The notes beneath the pieces are model-generated. The model did not search any database. It was not told where the DNA came from and saw only the letters and a list, made by a program, of their open reading frames with translations. Shown here in pieces: positions 36,229-44,346 of a stretch of DNA of 64,000 nt. Every line of letters starts with the position of its first letter. Positions within the stretch are counted from its first letter, which is position 1. Source of the DNA: Oceanospirillales bacterium. GTDB taxonomy: Bacteria; Pseudomonadota; Gammaproteobacteria; Pseudomonadales; Balneatricaceae. A program made the position numbers and the translations under genes. The stretch spans positions 1-64,000 of the forward strand of contig JAAEYW010000019.1 in the NCBI GenBank assembly GCA_018223185.1, read 5' to 3'.

Positions 36229-36990
36229 CTAAATTGTTATCCAATAGCCGGTAAGCTGGTATCCCATAAGCACAAAACCGGCGGTCATTAACACACCGTT
36301 GGCCCAAACAGCGAGTCGGTTGAAAGAGGCGGTCCTACGCCAGAGATTCATCAAAATCAGTATTCCGGTGAGCGCAAGAAGCTGTCCAATTTCAACCCCG
36401 ACATTGAACGCCAAAATGTTGGGTATCAGTCCATCTTCAGAGAGCGAAAAATCCTGAAGCTTAGTAGCCAGACCAAAACCGTGGAAAAAACCAAAGATCA
36501 GAACAGCAAAGCGAGCATCGGGCTGTAAACCAAACCATTGAGGGTAGGCATTCAGGTTATCGAGTGCTTTATACACAACGGAAAGGCCGATGATTGCATC
36601 AACAAGCCAGGCATTGATTTCTGTGCCACTCAACACGCCAAACAAAAGTGTGGTGCTATGCCCCAATGCGAACAGTGTGACGTAAAGACTCACCTCTTTG
36701 AGGCGGTAAAGAAAGAAAATGACACCAACGAGAAATAGCAGGTGATCGTAACCCGTCACCATATGCTTAGCTCCCAGATAGATAAAGGGCAGAAGCTGGA
36801 CACCAATCGCTGTTTCGATAAAGCTGGCATCGCCCTGAGCAACGCCATGCGCAAGCGCTGGAATAGAGAACATCAAACACAGAACGCCCAGAATCAGCAT
36901 CCGTAACCACACGGATAAACCGATAGAGCTCACGATATTTATTAGCATAAGAAGATTATCACTGCGTTGCCTATTCCATTCCGGAATCAC
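36229..36990 (-). CDS. HupE/UreJ family membrane protein
   Basis: 253 aa, about seven spans with the HupE/UreJ_2 signatures GAKHMVTGYDHLLFLVGVIFF, LFALGHSTTLLFG, FGFFHGFGLATKLQ and FNVGVEIGQLLAL. His, Asp and Glu within spans are typical of predicted Ni/Co secondary permeases, but no hydrogenase or urease genes are nearby. The frame starts with GTG (36990) preceded by AAAAGG. An ATG at 36948 is a weaker alternative. The real signal-like segment begins near residue 29 (MLILGVLCLMFSIPALAHG). Metal identity cannot be told from the sequence. Confidence 0.75.
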   Translation of the reverse strand: MIPEWNRQRSDNLLMLINIVSSIGLSVWLRMLILGVLCLMFSIPALAHGVAQGDASFIETAIGVQLLPFIYLGAKHMVTGYDHLLFLVGVIFFLYRLKEVSLYVTLFALGHSTTLLFGVLSGTEINAWLVDAIIGLSVVYKALDNLNAYPQWFGLQPDARFAVLIFGFFHGFGLATKLQDFSLSEDGLIPNILAFNVGVEIGQLLALTGILILMNLWRRTASFNRLAVWANGVLMTAGFVLMGYQLTGYWITI

Positions 36991-37579
36991 GATGCTTGCC
37001 TTTTGATATGCGTCAACAGCCTAGATTAGATGGATAATGGCCCGATCAACATCATGCTTAAGTACTGAATTATCGAATCCAAAACGGTACTCAAGTACGG
37101 ATTAACCGCGAAAGTGCTAACTGTTGAACAGCGGATGTTGCCCTTCACTGAAGGAAAACGCAAAGCTGTTTTTACCCCACACCGGACTTATAACTTTCAC
37201 CTTCACTGCCTCATCCACTCCAGCCAGCCTGTTCTGGCTGTTTGCTTTTAAACGCTTTTTTCAGCAACGAGTAAGTTGTGAACCGACGTCTCGCAAGCGG
37301 CGCAGCAGCGTTCTGAGCTTATTGAAGCATTGTATGTCGGCTTAGGTCTCCGGGAAAAGACAACTAAAGTTCTTTTAAATCAATAATTTAATAAAAAACC
37401 ACAATAACCCGACCGTCTATGGAGACAGTAATTTTCAGAAGCAGGCGTATGAATAAGCATAACTATATGATTTATATAGACTAAATTAAGATGGCACAAA
37501 GAGTGCTATATGGGAGATATTCCGATCATTATGACGGATCAATTAGTAACCTTAATGGAATAATCCAGGAGCTTTAAAT
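36991..37579. other. Long non-coding region upstream of two divergent transcripts
   Basis: 589 bp. One plus frame of 73 codons (37124-37345) shows no family features and I reject it. The right half (37370-37560) is A+T-rich, fitting promoter DNA for the EF-hand gene. No hairpin terminator or mobile-element end recognised. Confidence 0.35.
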
Positions 37580-37804
37580 ATGAATATCAAAACCCTGTGC
37601 GCAATTACCCTCACTGCTATCTCAGCCACAACCTTTGCTGCGGATATACCAGACTTTCAGGCTGTCGATGTCAATGCTGACGGGTTTATCAGCCTGGAAG
37701 AAGCCAAAAGCATCGAAGGGCTGGAGCAGGCTTTCACGATGGCGGATATCAATAAAGATGGTCAGCTGGATGAAACTGAATACAGTGAAATCTCTCACGG
37801 CTAA
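37580..37804 (+). CDS. Small secreted EF-hand protein
   Basis: 74 aa: signal peptide (1-20, cleaved at TFA-AD) and two canonical calcium loops, DVNADGFISLEE (29-40) and DINKDGQLDETE (55-66), each with acidic residues at positions 1, 3, 5 and 12. It should be a periplasmic calcium-binding protein of calmodulin-like pair type. AGGAG ribosome site 10 bases before the ATG. Partner unknown. The next gene encodes another small secreted protein. Confidence 0.8.
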   Translation: MNIKTLCAITLTAISATTFAADIPDFQAVDVNADGFISLEEAKSIEGLEQAFTMADINKDGQLDETEYSEISHG

Positions 37805-38004
37805 TCAAGCTCCGTTTTGACGCTCTCAGAACAGTCTGAAAGCATAGCTGGCCCGGCTCAGATCTATCCTGATACAGGCTACGGCCAGCTTTACACCGTT
37901 TACCACCACATATCAGGTCTGCTTTAAGTAATCCCTTAATATCAAATCTGAGTGTCTCGTTTAATGCCCTACCGGTTACCTCTCATAGCCAGAGTATCAG
38001 TTTC

Positions 38005-38337
38005 ATGAATATTAAATATCTTATTTTATCTATCGCAATACTTTCAGCCGAAGTAAGCGCCAACTCCACACTGGATGCAGCGATTGGAGGCGGGCTCGGT
38101 GGAGCTGTCGGCGCCGCTATTGGTAATGAAGTCAGTGGTCGCGACGGAGCCATTGTTGGCGGTGCCATCGGCGGAGCTGTTGGCACCGCAATCAATACGG
38201 ATAAACGTTCCGGTTACCAACGCTCAGAGACTAAGATACATACTCACACCATCGAAACTCATATGATCGAAACACGTACCTCTAAAAATAAAAATTACCA
38301 CTGCCCACCGGGTCAGGCGAAAAAAGGCCACTGCTAA
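38005..38337 (+). CDS. Small secreted glycine-zipper protein
   Basis: 110 aa with a signal peptide (about 1-19), a glycine-zipper stretch (AAIGGGLGGAVGAAIGNEV and AIVGGAIGGAVGTAI) able to insert in or pack against a membrane, a His/Thr-rich segment (HTHTIETHMIETRT) and the ending CPPGQAKKGHC. Related glycine-zipper proteins associate with the outer membrane. The His cluster and two Cys could bind metal, which is speculative. It has its own terminator. No recognised partner. Confidence 0.65.
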   Translation: MNIKYLILSIAILSAEVSANSTLDAAIGGGLGGAVGAAIGNEVSGRDGAIVGGAIGGAVGTAINTDKRSGYQRSETKIHTHTIETHMIETRTSKNKNYHCPPGQAKKGHC

Positions 38338-38358
38338 CAGTTAACAAGAACGTCCTAA

Positions 38359-38382
38359 AAAACCGCCCAAACAGGCGGTTTT
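38359..38382 (+). terminator. Intrinsic terminator of the glycine-zipper gene
   Basis: AAAACCGCC-CAAACA-GGCGGTTTT, 21 bp after the stop. The T-run is short but the stem is perfect. Confidence 0.75.
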
Positions 38383-38441
38383 CATACTTTTTCTAGCGAC
38401 TAACCACTAGCAAGCGGCGTAGCCGCGTCTGGCGACCGCCC

Positions 38442-39200
38442 TTAATGCTGTAAAATCTGACTCAGGAACAACTGGGTTCGCTCATGTTGCGGGTTGTTAA
38501 AGAACTCATGGGGCTCGTTCTCTTCAACAATCTGTCCGCCATCCATAAAGATAACCCGGTCGGCAACTGTCTTGGCAAAACCCATCTCATGAGTGACACA
38601 CAGCATGGTCATACCCTCATTGGCCAGCTCTATCATGACATCGAGCACCTCTTTGATCATCTCAGGGTCGAGTGCTGAGGTTGGCTCATCAAACAGCATG
38701 ACGTCAGGGTTCATACAGAGAGACCGGGCAATTGCTACCCGCTGCTGCTGTCCACCGGATAGCTGACCCGGATATTTCAGTGCCTGATCAGGGATTTTAA
38801 CCCGTTCCAGCAACTCCATTGCCTGTGCTTCAGCTTCTTTACGGGGCATTTTTTTCACCCAGATCGGCGCCAGCACACAGTTCTCTAACACCGTCAGGTG
38901 TGGGAACAGGTTGAAGTGCTGAAACACCATGCCGACATCCTTACGGATCGCTTCGATATTTTTAATATCTTCATTCAGGGGAATATCGTTAACGATGATA
39001 TCGCCCTTCTGATGCTCTTCGAGATGGTTAATACAACGAATCATCGTTGATTTACCCGAACCGGAAGGGCCACAGATAACGATCTTTTCGCCCTGCTTTA
39101 CCTCCAGATTAATATTTTTAAGCACATGAAACTCGCCATACCATTTGTTCAGGTCGCGCAGTTCCACCATCAATTTATCAGTAGCGTGTGAATGATTCAT
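38442..39200 (-). CDS. aapP: General L-amino acid ABC transporter, ATP-binding protein
   Basis: 252 aa polar amino acid-type ATPase: Walker [11 protein letters not shown]-loop [12 protein letters not shown], signature [14 protein letters not shown], Walker [16 protein letters not shown]-loop VTHEMGFA. Last gene of aapJQMP. Powers uptake of glutamate, aspartate and other amino acids. It starts 18 bp after aapM. No T-run terminator was seen after it. Confidence 0.92.
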   Translation of the reverse strand: MNHSHATDKLMVELRDLNKWYGEFHVLKNINLEVKQGEKIVICGPSGSGKSTMIRCINHLEEHQKGDIIVNDIPLNEDIKNIEAIRKDVGMVFQHFNLFPHLTVLENCVLAPIWVKKMPRKEAEAQAMELLERVKIPDQALKYPGQLSGGQQQRVAIARSLCMNPDVMLFDEPTSALDPEMIKEVLDVMIELANEGMTMLCVTHEMGFAKTVADRVIFMDGGQIVEENEPHEFFNNPQHERTQLFLSQILQH

Positions 39201-39218
39201 TTTAAAATCTCTTTGTTA

Positions 39219-40319
39219 TCAGGCGCGGTTGCCGTGGCCGGTATGTAGTTTCTTCTCCAGATGCTGCGAATAGCGCGACATACTGAAACAGAACACCCAG
39301 AACAACAGGGCAATAAACAAATAACTCTCAGTGGAATAGCCGATCCAGTCAGGATCCTGGTTGGCCGCCTGGCCGATAGCCAGTACATCAAACAAACCAA
39401 TAATCAGCACCAGACTGGTGTCCTTAAACAGCGCGATAAAGGTATTCACAATGCCCGGAATCATCAGTTTCAGCGCCTGCGGCATAATGACCAGAATCAT
39501 CTTCTGCCAGTAACCCAGCCCCAGCGCATCAGCCGCTTCGTACTGCCCCTTAGGGATCGCCTGTAAGCCGCCCCGGATAACCTCAGCCATATAAGCAGAC
39601 TGGAACAGGGTAATACCGATCAGCGCTCTGAGCAGCTTGTCAAAGCTCATTCCTTCGGGAAAGAACAGCGGTAACATTACTGACGCCATGAACAGCACCG
39701 TAATCAGCGGCACACCGCGCCAGATCTCGATAAAGGTCACACAGACGGATTTCACAATAGGCATATCGGACTGCCGCCCCAGCGCCAGGACAATGCCTAA
39801 GGGCAGGGACGCCACAATACCGACAACCGCCAGAACCAGAGTCAGCGTTAAACCACCCCACAGGTGGGTTTCAACCTGAGGCAGGCCGAACACATCACCA
39901 TACAACAGGAAGTACGCGATGATGGGATAGACGACCAGCAGCAGAATTGCTACCAGACCCTTCTTTGGCGTCTGCGGCAATACCAGCCAGATAATGGAGC
40001 CGATCATGATGATAAAGGCTAACTGCGGCCGCCAGTGTTCTGTCTCCGGATAGAAGCCATAGAGAAACTGGTCCAGCCGGTTGGCGATAAACACCCAGCA
40101 GGCACCGCCGCTGGTGCAGGCGTCACGGCTGGTTCCGACCCAGTCGGAATCGATAAAGATCCATTGAATGGTTGGCACCAGAAAGCTGATCAGGAAATAG
40201 CCGACAACAATCGTTGCAACCGAGTTTGTCGGCCCGTTAAACAGGTTTTTACGCAGCCAGCCGACCACTCCAATCATACTGGACGGCGGGGGCAGCGTGG
40301 GTTGAATTTCATATTTCAT
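39219..40319 (-). CDS. aapM: General L-amino acid ABC transporter, permease AapM
   Basis: 366 aa. A long N-terminal part with three spans and a Cys-bearing periplasmic loop (GTSRDACTSGGACW), then the BPD_transp_1 permease domain with EIWRGVPLITVLFMASVMLP, AYMAEVIRGGLQAIPKGQYEAADALGLG (the EAA loop contacting the ATPase) and FIALFKDTSLVLIIG. The extended N-terminus is characteristic of AapM/BztC. Starts 11 bp after aapQ ends. Confidence 0.92.
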   Translation of the reverse strand: MKYEIQPTLPPPSSMIGVVGWLRKNLFNGPTNSVATIVVGYFLISFLVPTIQWIFIDSDWVGTSRDACTSGGACWVFIANRLDQFLYGFYPETEHWRPQLAFIIMIGSIIWLVLPQTPKKGLVAILLLVVYPIIAYFLLYGDVFGLPQVETHLWGGLTLTLVLAVVGIVASLPLGIVLALGRQSDMPIVKSVCVTFIEIWRGVPLITVLFMASVMLPLFFPEGMSFDKLLRALIGITLFQSAYMAEVIRGGLQAIPKGQYEAADALGLGYWQKMILVIMPQALKLMIPGIVNTFIALFKDTSLVLIIGLFDVLAIGQAANQDPDWIGYSTESYLFIALLFWVFCFSMSRYSQHLEKKLHTGHGNRA

Positions 40320-40330
40320 AGCATCCCCTC

Positions 40331-41557
40331 CTAGCGCTCTGTTAACTGAATTCTGGCGTTATACCAGTTCATAAAGAATGAGGTCAGCAGACTGAGGGTC
40401 AGATACACCGCCATCGTCATGGCGATTACCTCGATTGCTTGCCCCGTCTGGTTAAGCGTGGTTCCGGCAAAGACGTTAACCAGATCCGGATAGCCTATAG
40501 CGGTTGCCAGTGAGGAGTTCTTCGTCAGGTTAAGATACTGACTGGTCAGAGGAGGGATCACCACCCGCATCGCCTGAGGGATAACAATCAGCCGCAGCGT
40601 TTTGGCTTTCGACATACCCAGCGCCGTTGCCGCTTCAGTCTGTCCATGAGACACCGCCAGGATACCGGCGCGAACAGTTTCCGCGATAAAGGCTGCGGTA
40701 TAGATACTCAGCGCAAGCCAGAGCGCCATCAGCTCGGGGATAACGGTAATGCCCCCTTTGAAGTTAAACCCTTTCAGCTCTGGATGATCAAGCCCCAGAG
40801 GCAGGCCGCTAAACAGGAATAGCAGCAGAGGGACGCCGACAATCAAACCAATGCTGGTGAGAATAACCGGAAACTGTTGCCCGGTCAGCTCCTGGCGTTT
40901 TCGGGACCAGCGGGCAATAAACCAGCTGGCAACGATCGCACCAAAGAAACCCATAATCACCAGTCCGAAGCCGTCTTCAGGCACCGGAGCCGGTACAATT
41001 AAACCCCGGTTATTCAGAAAAGATCCTAAAAACTCGATACTCTGCCGCGGGGCTGGCAGGGTCCGCAGCACCGCGTAATACCAGAAAAAGATCTGCAGCA
41101 GCAGCGGGATATTACGAAATACTTCGATATACAGTGCAGAAAATTTAGCGATCAGCCAGTTATCGGATAAGCGCGCCACACCGAGGATAAAGCCCAGAAT
41201 GGTGGCTGCGATAATGCCCATCACCGCAATCAGAATCGTGTTCAGCAGGCCGACAATAAAGGTCATGCCATAACTGGACGCTTCGGTGTAATCGATCAGG
41301 CTCATGGCAATACCAAAGCCCGCTTCCCGTGACAGGAAGTCGAAACCGGTGGTCATACCACGCTGTTCAAGGTTTGTCAGGGTGTTTTCAATAATGGTGT
41401 AAAAGACAAAACCCAGTGCCGTCAGCAGCAGTATCTGGAACAGTAACGACCGCTTTTTCGGGTCGTTCCAGAATTTCGGTTTGCTCAGCGGTGGCGCGCT
41501 TTGGGGGGCTGAGCCACCATCAGGCTTGTGACCTGAATTCGAAATGTCTGAGGACAT
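40331..41557 (-). CDS. aapQ: General L-amino acid ABC transporter, permease AapQ
   Basis: 408 aa. A proline-rich cytoplasmic N-terminus, one span, a DxxSREAGF segment, then the permease domain split by a central insertion: EVFRNIPLLLQIFFWYY before it and AAFIAETVRAGILAVSHGQTEAATALGM (EAA loop) plus YLNLTKNSSLATAIGYPDLV after it. This matches AapQ/BztB. It is separated from aapJ by a terminator-like hairpin, implying lower expression than the binding protein. Confidence 0.92.
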   Translation of the reverse strand: MSSDISNSGHKPDGGSAPQSAPPLSKPKFWNDPKKRSLLFQILLLTALGFVFYTIIENTLTNLEQRGMTTGFDFLSREAGFGIAMSLIDYTEASSYGMTFIVGLLNTILIAVMGIIAATILGFILGVARLSDNWLIAKFSALYIEVFRNIPLLLQIFFWYYAVLRTLPAPRQSIEFLGSFLNNRGLIVPAPVPEDGFGLVIMGFFGAIVASWFIARWSRKRQELTGQQFPVILTSIGLIVGVPLLLFLFSGLPLGLDHPELKGFNFKGGITVIPELMALWLALSIYTAAFIAETVRAGILAVSHGQTEAATALGMSKAKTLRLIVIPQAMRVVIPPLTSQYLNLTKNSSLATAIGYPDLVNVFAGTTLNQTGQAIEVIAMTMAVYLTLSLLTSFFMNWYNARIQLTER

Positions 41558-41625
41558 TGTTAACTCCAGAGGTCAGTACACAGAAGCTTCTGTCCCGGAA
41601 AGAAAGCCTTCAGGGCAGAAATAAA

Positions 41626-41651
41626 AACGGCCAGCCTTCCGGCCAGCCGTT
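41626..41651 (-). terminator. Leaky terminator/attenuator between aapJ and aapQ
   Basis: On the minus strand an 11-bp stem (two G-U pairs) with a GGAA loop is followed by TTTTT, 10 bp after the aapJ stop and inside the operon. Partial termination here would give an excess of binding protein over permease. Confidence 0.7.
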
Positions 41652-41661
41652 GATCAGCATG

Positions 41662-42675
41662 TTAACGCATAGGTGGAGCGTACTGCAGACCACCCTGGTT
41701 CCACAGAGCGTTCAGACCGCGGTCCAGCCCCAGAGGAGAGTCTTTGCCTACGTTACGCTCGTAAGCTTCACCGTAGTTACCCACCTGCTTAACGATCTGG
41801 TAAGCCCAGTCATCAGCCAGATCCAGACCTTTACCTTTAGGTCCGTCCAGACCCAGCAGACGCTTAACGTTAGGATCAGAACTTTCCGCCTTCATCTTAT
41901 CGACATTAGCAGAGGTCAGACCCAGCTCTTCTGCGTTCAGCATCGCATTGAAAGACCATTTAACGATATTAAACCAGGTGTCATCGCCCTGACGGACAAC
42001 AGGACCCAGAGGCTCTTTAGAGATAACTTCTGGCAGTGCACCGACTGCAGATGGGTCCTGCATGCGGGTACGCAGGCCAGCAGCCTGTGACAGGTCAGTT
42101 GTGAACGAGTCACAACGGCCGGTATCAAATGCCTGAGCCGCCTGGTCATTGGTGTCAAAAACGACCGGAGTATAGGTGATACCGTGGGTACGGAAGTAAT
42201 CCGCCATATTCAGCTCAGTGGTCGTACCGGACTGTACACATACTGTTGCACCATCCAGATCCTTAACGCTCTTCAGCCCCAGCTCTTTCTTCACCAGAAA
42301 GCCCTGACCATCATAGTAGTTCACACCGGCAAAGTTGATACCCAGCTGAGTATCACGGGTCTGTGTCCAGGTAGTTACTCGGGACAATACATCCACTTCA
42401 CCCGACACCAGCGCGGTAAAACGTTCTTTAGCATTCAGGGGAATATATTTAACTTTAGTTGCATCGCCCAGCACTGCAGCAGCAACAGCCCGGCACACAT
42501 CAACATCCAGACCTTTCCAGTTACCTTTGTCGTCAGGCACTGAGAAGCCCGGGACGCCACTCGTTACGCCGCACTGTAGTGCGCCACGTTCCTTCACAGT
42601 CTCCAAAGTACCTGCCATAGCGGTACCTGTCATTGCAACCATCAGGACGGCAGCGGAAATCAGGGTTTTCTTCAT
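41662..42675 (-). CDS. aapJ: General L-amino acid ABC transporter, substrate-binding protein
   Basis: 337 aa periplasmic protein with signal peptide (cleaved at AMA-G, about 21) and SBP_bac_3 fold: LQCGVTSGVPGFS, GLDVDVCRAVAAAVLGD, LSRVTTWTQTRDTQLG, VCVQSGTTTELNMADYF and the ending DRGLNALWNQGGLQYAPPMR, all AapJ/BztA marks. First gene of aapJQMP. Its upstream DNA carries a HexR-type palindrome. Confidence 0.94.
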   Translation of the reverse strand: MKKTLISAAVLMVAMTGTAMAGTLETVKERGALQCGVTSGVPGFSVPDDKGNWKGLDVDVCRAVAAAVLGDATKVKYIPLNAKERFTALVSGEVDVLSRVTTWTQTRDTQLGINFAGVNYYDGQGFLVKKELGLKSVKDLDGATVCVQSGTTTELNMADYFRTHGITYTPVVFDTNDQAAQAFDTGRCDSFTTDLSQAAGLRTRMQDPSAVGALPEVISKEPLGPVVRQGDDTWFNIVKWSFNAMLNAEELGLTSANVDKMKAESSDPNVKRLLGLDGPKGKGLDLADDWAYQIVKQVGNYGEAYERNVGKDSPLGLDRGLNALWNQGGLQYAPPMR

Positions 42676-42885
42676 TGATGCTTCCTCTTTGTAACAAATT
42701 AATGAATAACAAAAGCAGGTGTGCTCAATAGCACGGTTATCATTCCAGGCCCGGCAAAGAACACCCCTCCTCTTTATTCTTTTAATCCATATAGTTAACT
42801 TTCATTCCTTTAGTGTAGCAACTGATTTCCGGCTGTACAGAAAGCAGCTAATTGACTCACTATTTCAAGCAGCTTTTAAATAATG

Positions 42886-42902
42886 TTGTAATAAAATTAC
42901 AA
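42886..42902. promoter_or_regulatory. HexR-type operator upstream of aapJ
   Basis: TTGTAATAAAATTACAA, a perfect palindrome with 7-bp arms and 3-bp spacer, the same spacing and core as the two sites at dctB-pyk. It lies 211 bp upstream of the aapJ ATG, four... seven bases after a minus-strand TTGACA (42914-42909) that could be a -35, so binding would interfere with that promoter. Confidence 0.65.
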
Positions 42903-42962
42903 AAGAACTGTCAAAAACGATCAAAATTAATGACATTTTCGCTCAAGACTGATTGACGCACC

Positions 42963-42989
42963 AAAAAAAACCACCCTGCTGGGTGGTTT
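42963..42989 (-). terminator. Intrinsic terminator of the FKBP gene
   Basis: Minus strand: AAACCACCC-AGCA-GGGTGGTTT and a longer T-run, 26 bp after the FKBP gene stop. Confidence 0.88.
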
Positions 42990-43014
42990 ATAAAGAATGA
43001 TCACATTCGGTGCT

Positions 43015-43743
43015 TTATTCAGATGGATTAATATCCAGAAGCTCAACCTCGAACACCAGAGTTTCATTTGGTCCGATCGCTTCGCCCATTCCACCCGGGC
43101 CATATGCCAGTGCAGACGGAAGAACAAGGCGCGCTTTACCACCCACCTTCATCAGCTGAAGACCTTCAGTCCAGCCTGGAATCACACCATTCAGAGGGAA
43201 TGAAACAGGCTCTCCACGGCTGTAAGAACTATCGAAATCGGTACCGCTGATCAGCGAGCCACGGTAATGTACTTTAACGGTATCCTCAGGCTTGGGGCTG
43301 GCGCCATTACCGGCGGTCAGCTCTTCATACTGAAGTCCGGATTCGGTGGTAACAACGCCCTCTTTTTTACCATTTTCAGCCAGGAACGCTTCACCTTTCT
43401 TCAGGTTTTCATCTGCAAGCTGATTAAATTCAGCTTGTTGCTCTTCCATCTTTTTCTTCTGGAAGGCCATCATTGTGGCTTCAACCTCTTCCGGTTTCAG
43501 CAACGGCTCACCACCGGAATAAACGGTTTCTACCGCGCGCCGTAATGCATCAACGTCGAGTTCTTCAACATCCGCTTTCAGTCGTTCACCCAGCATCAGG
43601 CCCAGACTGTAACCCAGCTTCTGCTGATCAGTCTCCAGAGTATACGGTTTTGCAACCTCAGCTACGGCTTTATCATCTTTGTCAGGGCCACAACCCACCA
43701 AAACAATACTTGCTACGGCCACGGCCACCAGCGTCTTTTTCAT
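43015..43743 (-). CDS. FKBP-type peptidyl-prolyl isomerase lipoprotein (Mip/FkpA-like)
   Basis: 242 aa: lipoprotein signal (VLVGC, Cys 18), a helical dimerisation domain of Mip/FkpA type (about 30-125), and the FKBP catalytic domain (about 140-240) with VKVHYRGSLISGTDFDSSY, VIPGWTEGLQLMKVGGKARLVLPSALAYG and LVFEVELLDI. It catalyses prolyl isomerisation and acts as a chaperone in the periplasm, anchored by lipid. FkpA itself is normally soluble, so Mip-like is the better comparison. Monocistronic. Confidence 0.9.
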   Translation of the reverse strand: MKKTLVAVAVASIVLVGCGPDKDDKAVAEVAKPYTLETDQQKLGYSLGLMLGERLKADVEELDVDALRRAVETVYSGGEPLLKPEEVEATMMAFQKKKMEEQQAEFNQLADENLKKGEAFLAENGKKEGVVTTESGLQYEELTAGNGASPKPEDTVKVHYRGSLISGTDFDSSYSRGEPVSFPLNGVIPGWTEGLQLMKVGGKARLVLPSALAYGPGGMGEAIGPNETLVFEVELLDINPSE

Positions 43744-43810
43744 TGTAATTCCTTTAATCCCAAGGGGTCAGTTATCTGCTGTTAGTAAGCCATTAAACTG
43801 AAAAGTTCAG

Positions 43811-44326
43811 CTAATTACTACCGCACCCGATTGCTTTATCAACTAATTGCCTTAAAAGAGCCTGCAGATCTCCCGTAATAAAAGGCTCAGCGCCTGCTGC
43901 AGAGCAAAGATTAAGATAGCTAAGCGTGCTGAGATCGCTCTGCCTGTCCACCTCATTGCCTGCCCCGGCGACATCAGGGCAATGCACTCTCAGCTCATAA
44001 AGCAGCCCTGACTCTACTCTCTCTGCGGCCAGTTCTGCTTTTTTCAACTGTTGATAACAATCATCTTCTGTCAGCGACCGCTTTGACTGGCGCAGCTGAT
44101 AACGTAATAATCGCAGAGGCTCGAGCGTATTTAGCCGCCACTCCCGGACATCAGAGTCGTCCAGCGTTGCAGGCAAGGCCCGCCCCTGTCCGGCCAGCCA
44201 TAGCGCAAACAGCAGATAATTCACACTCAATTGGTAGCGGTTTTGCAATAGCAGGCAAAGCTCAGCCATTTCGGGAGTAGAATAGATCGCTACTGAGTAG
44301 TTCCAAAACACATTATTTTCTGACAT
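43811..44326 (-). CDS. TIGR02444 family protein
   Basis: 171 aa. The opening FWNYSVAIYSTPEMAELCLLLQNRYQLSVNYLLFALWLAGQG is the diagnostic region of TIGR02444 (DUF2390), a family restricted mainly to proteobacteria and of unknown function. The rest is helical. It is divergent from the ABC-F ATPase gene with only about 20 bp between the start codons, a pairing that recurs in pseudomonads and relatives. Confidence 0.8.
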   Translation of the reverse strand: MSENNVFWNYSVAIYSTPEMAELCLLLQNRYQLSVNYLLFALWLAGQGRALPATLDDSDVREWRLNTLEPLRLLRYQLRQSKRSLTEDDCYQQLKKAELAAERVESGLLYELRVHCPDVAGAGNEVDRQSDLSTLSYLNLCSAAGAEPFITGDLQALLRQLVDKAIGCGSN

Positions 44327-44346
44327 CTGTGATAAAATCCGCCGCC

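Noticed and set aside
37124..37345. 73-codon plus frame in the long gap before the EF-hand gene
   Set aside because: No start signal and mixed composition. At most a remnant that I cannot identify.
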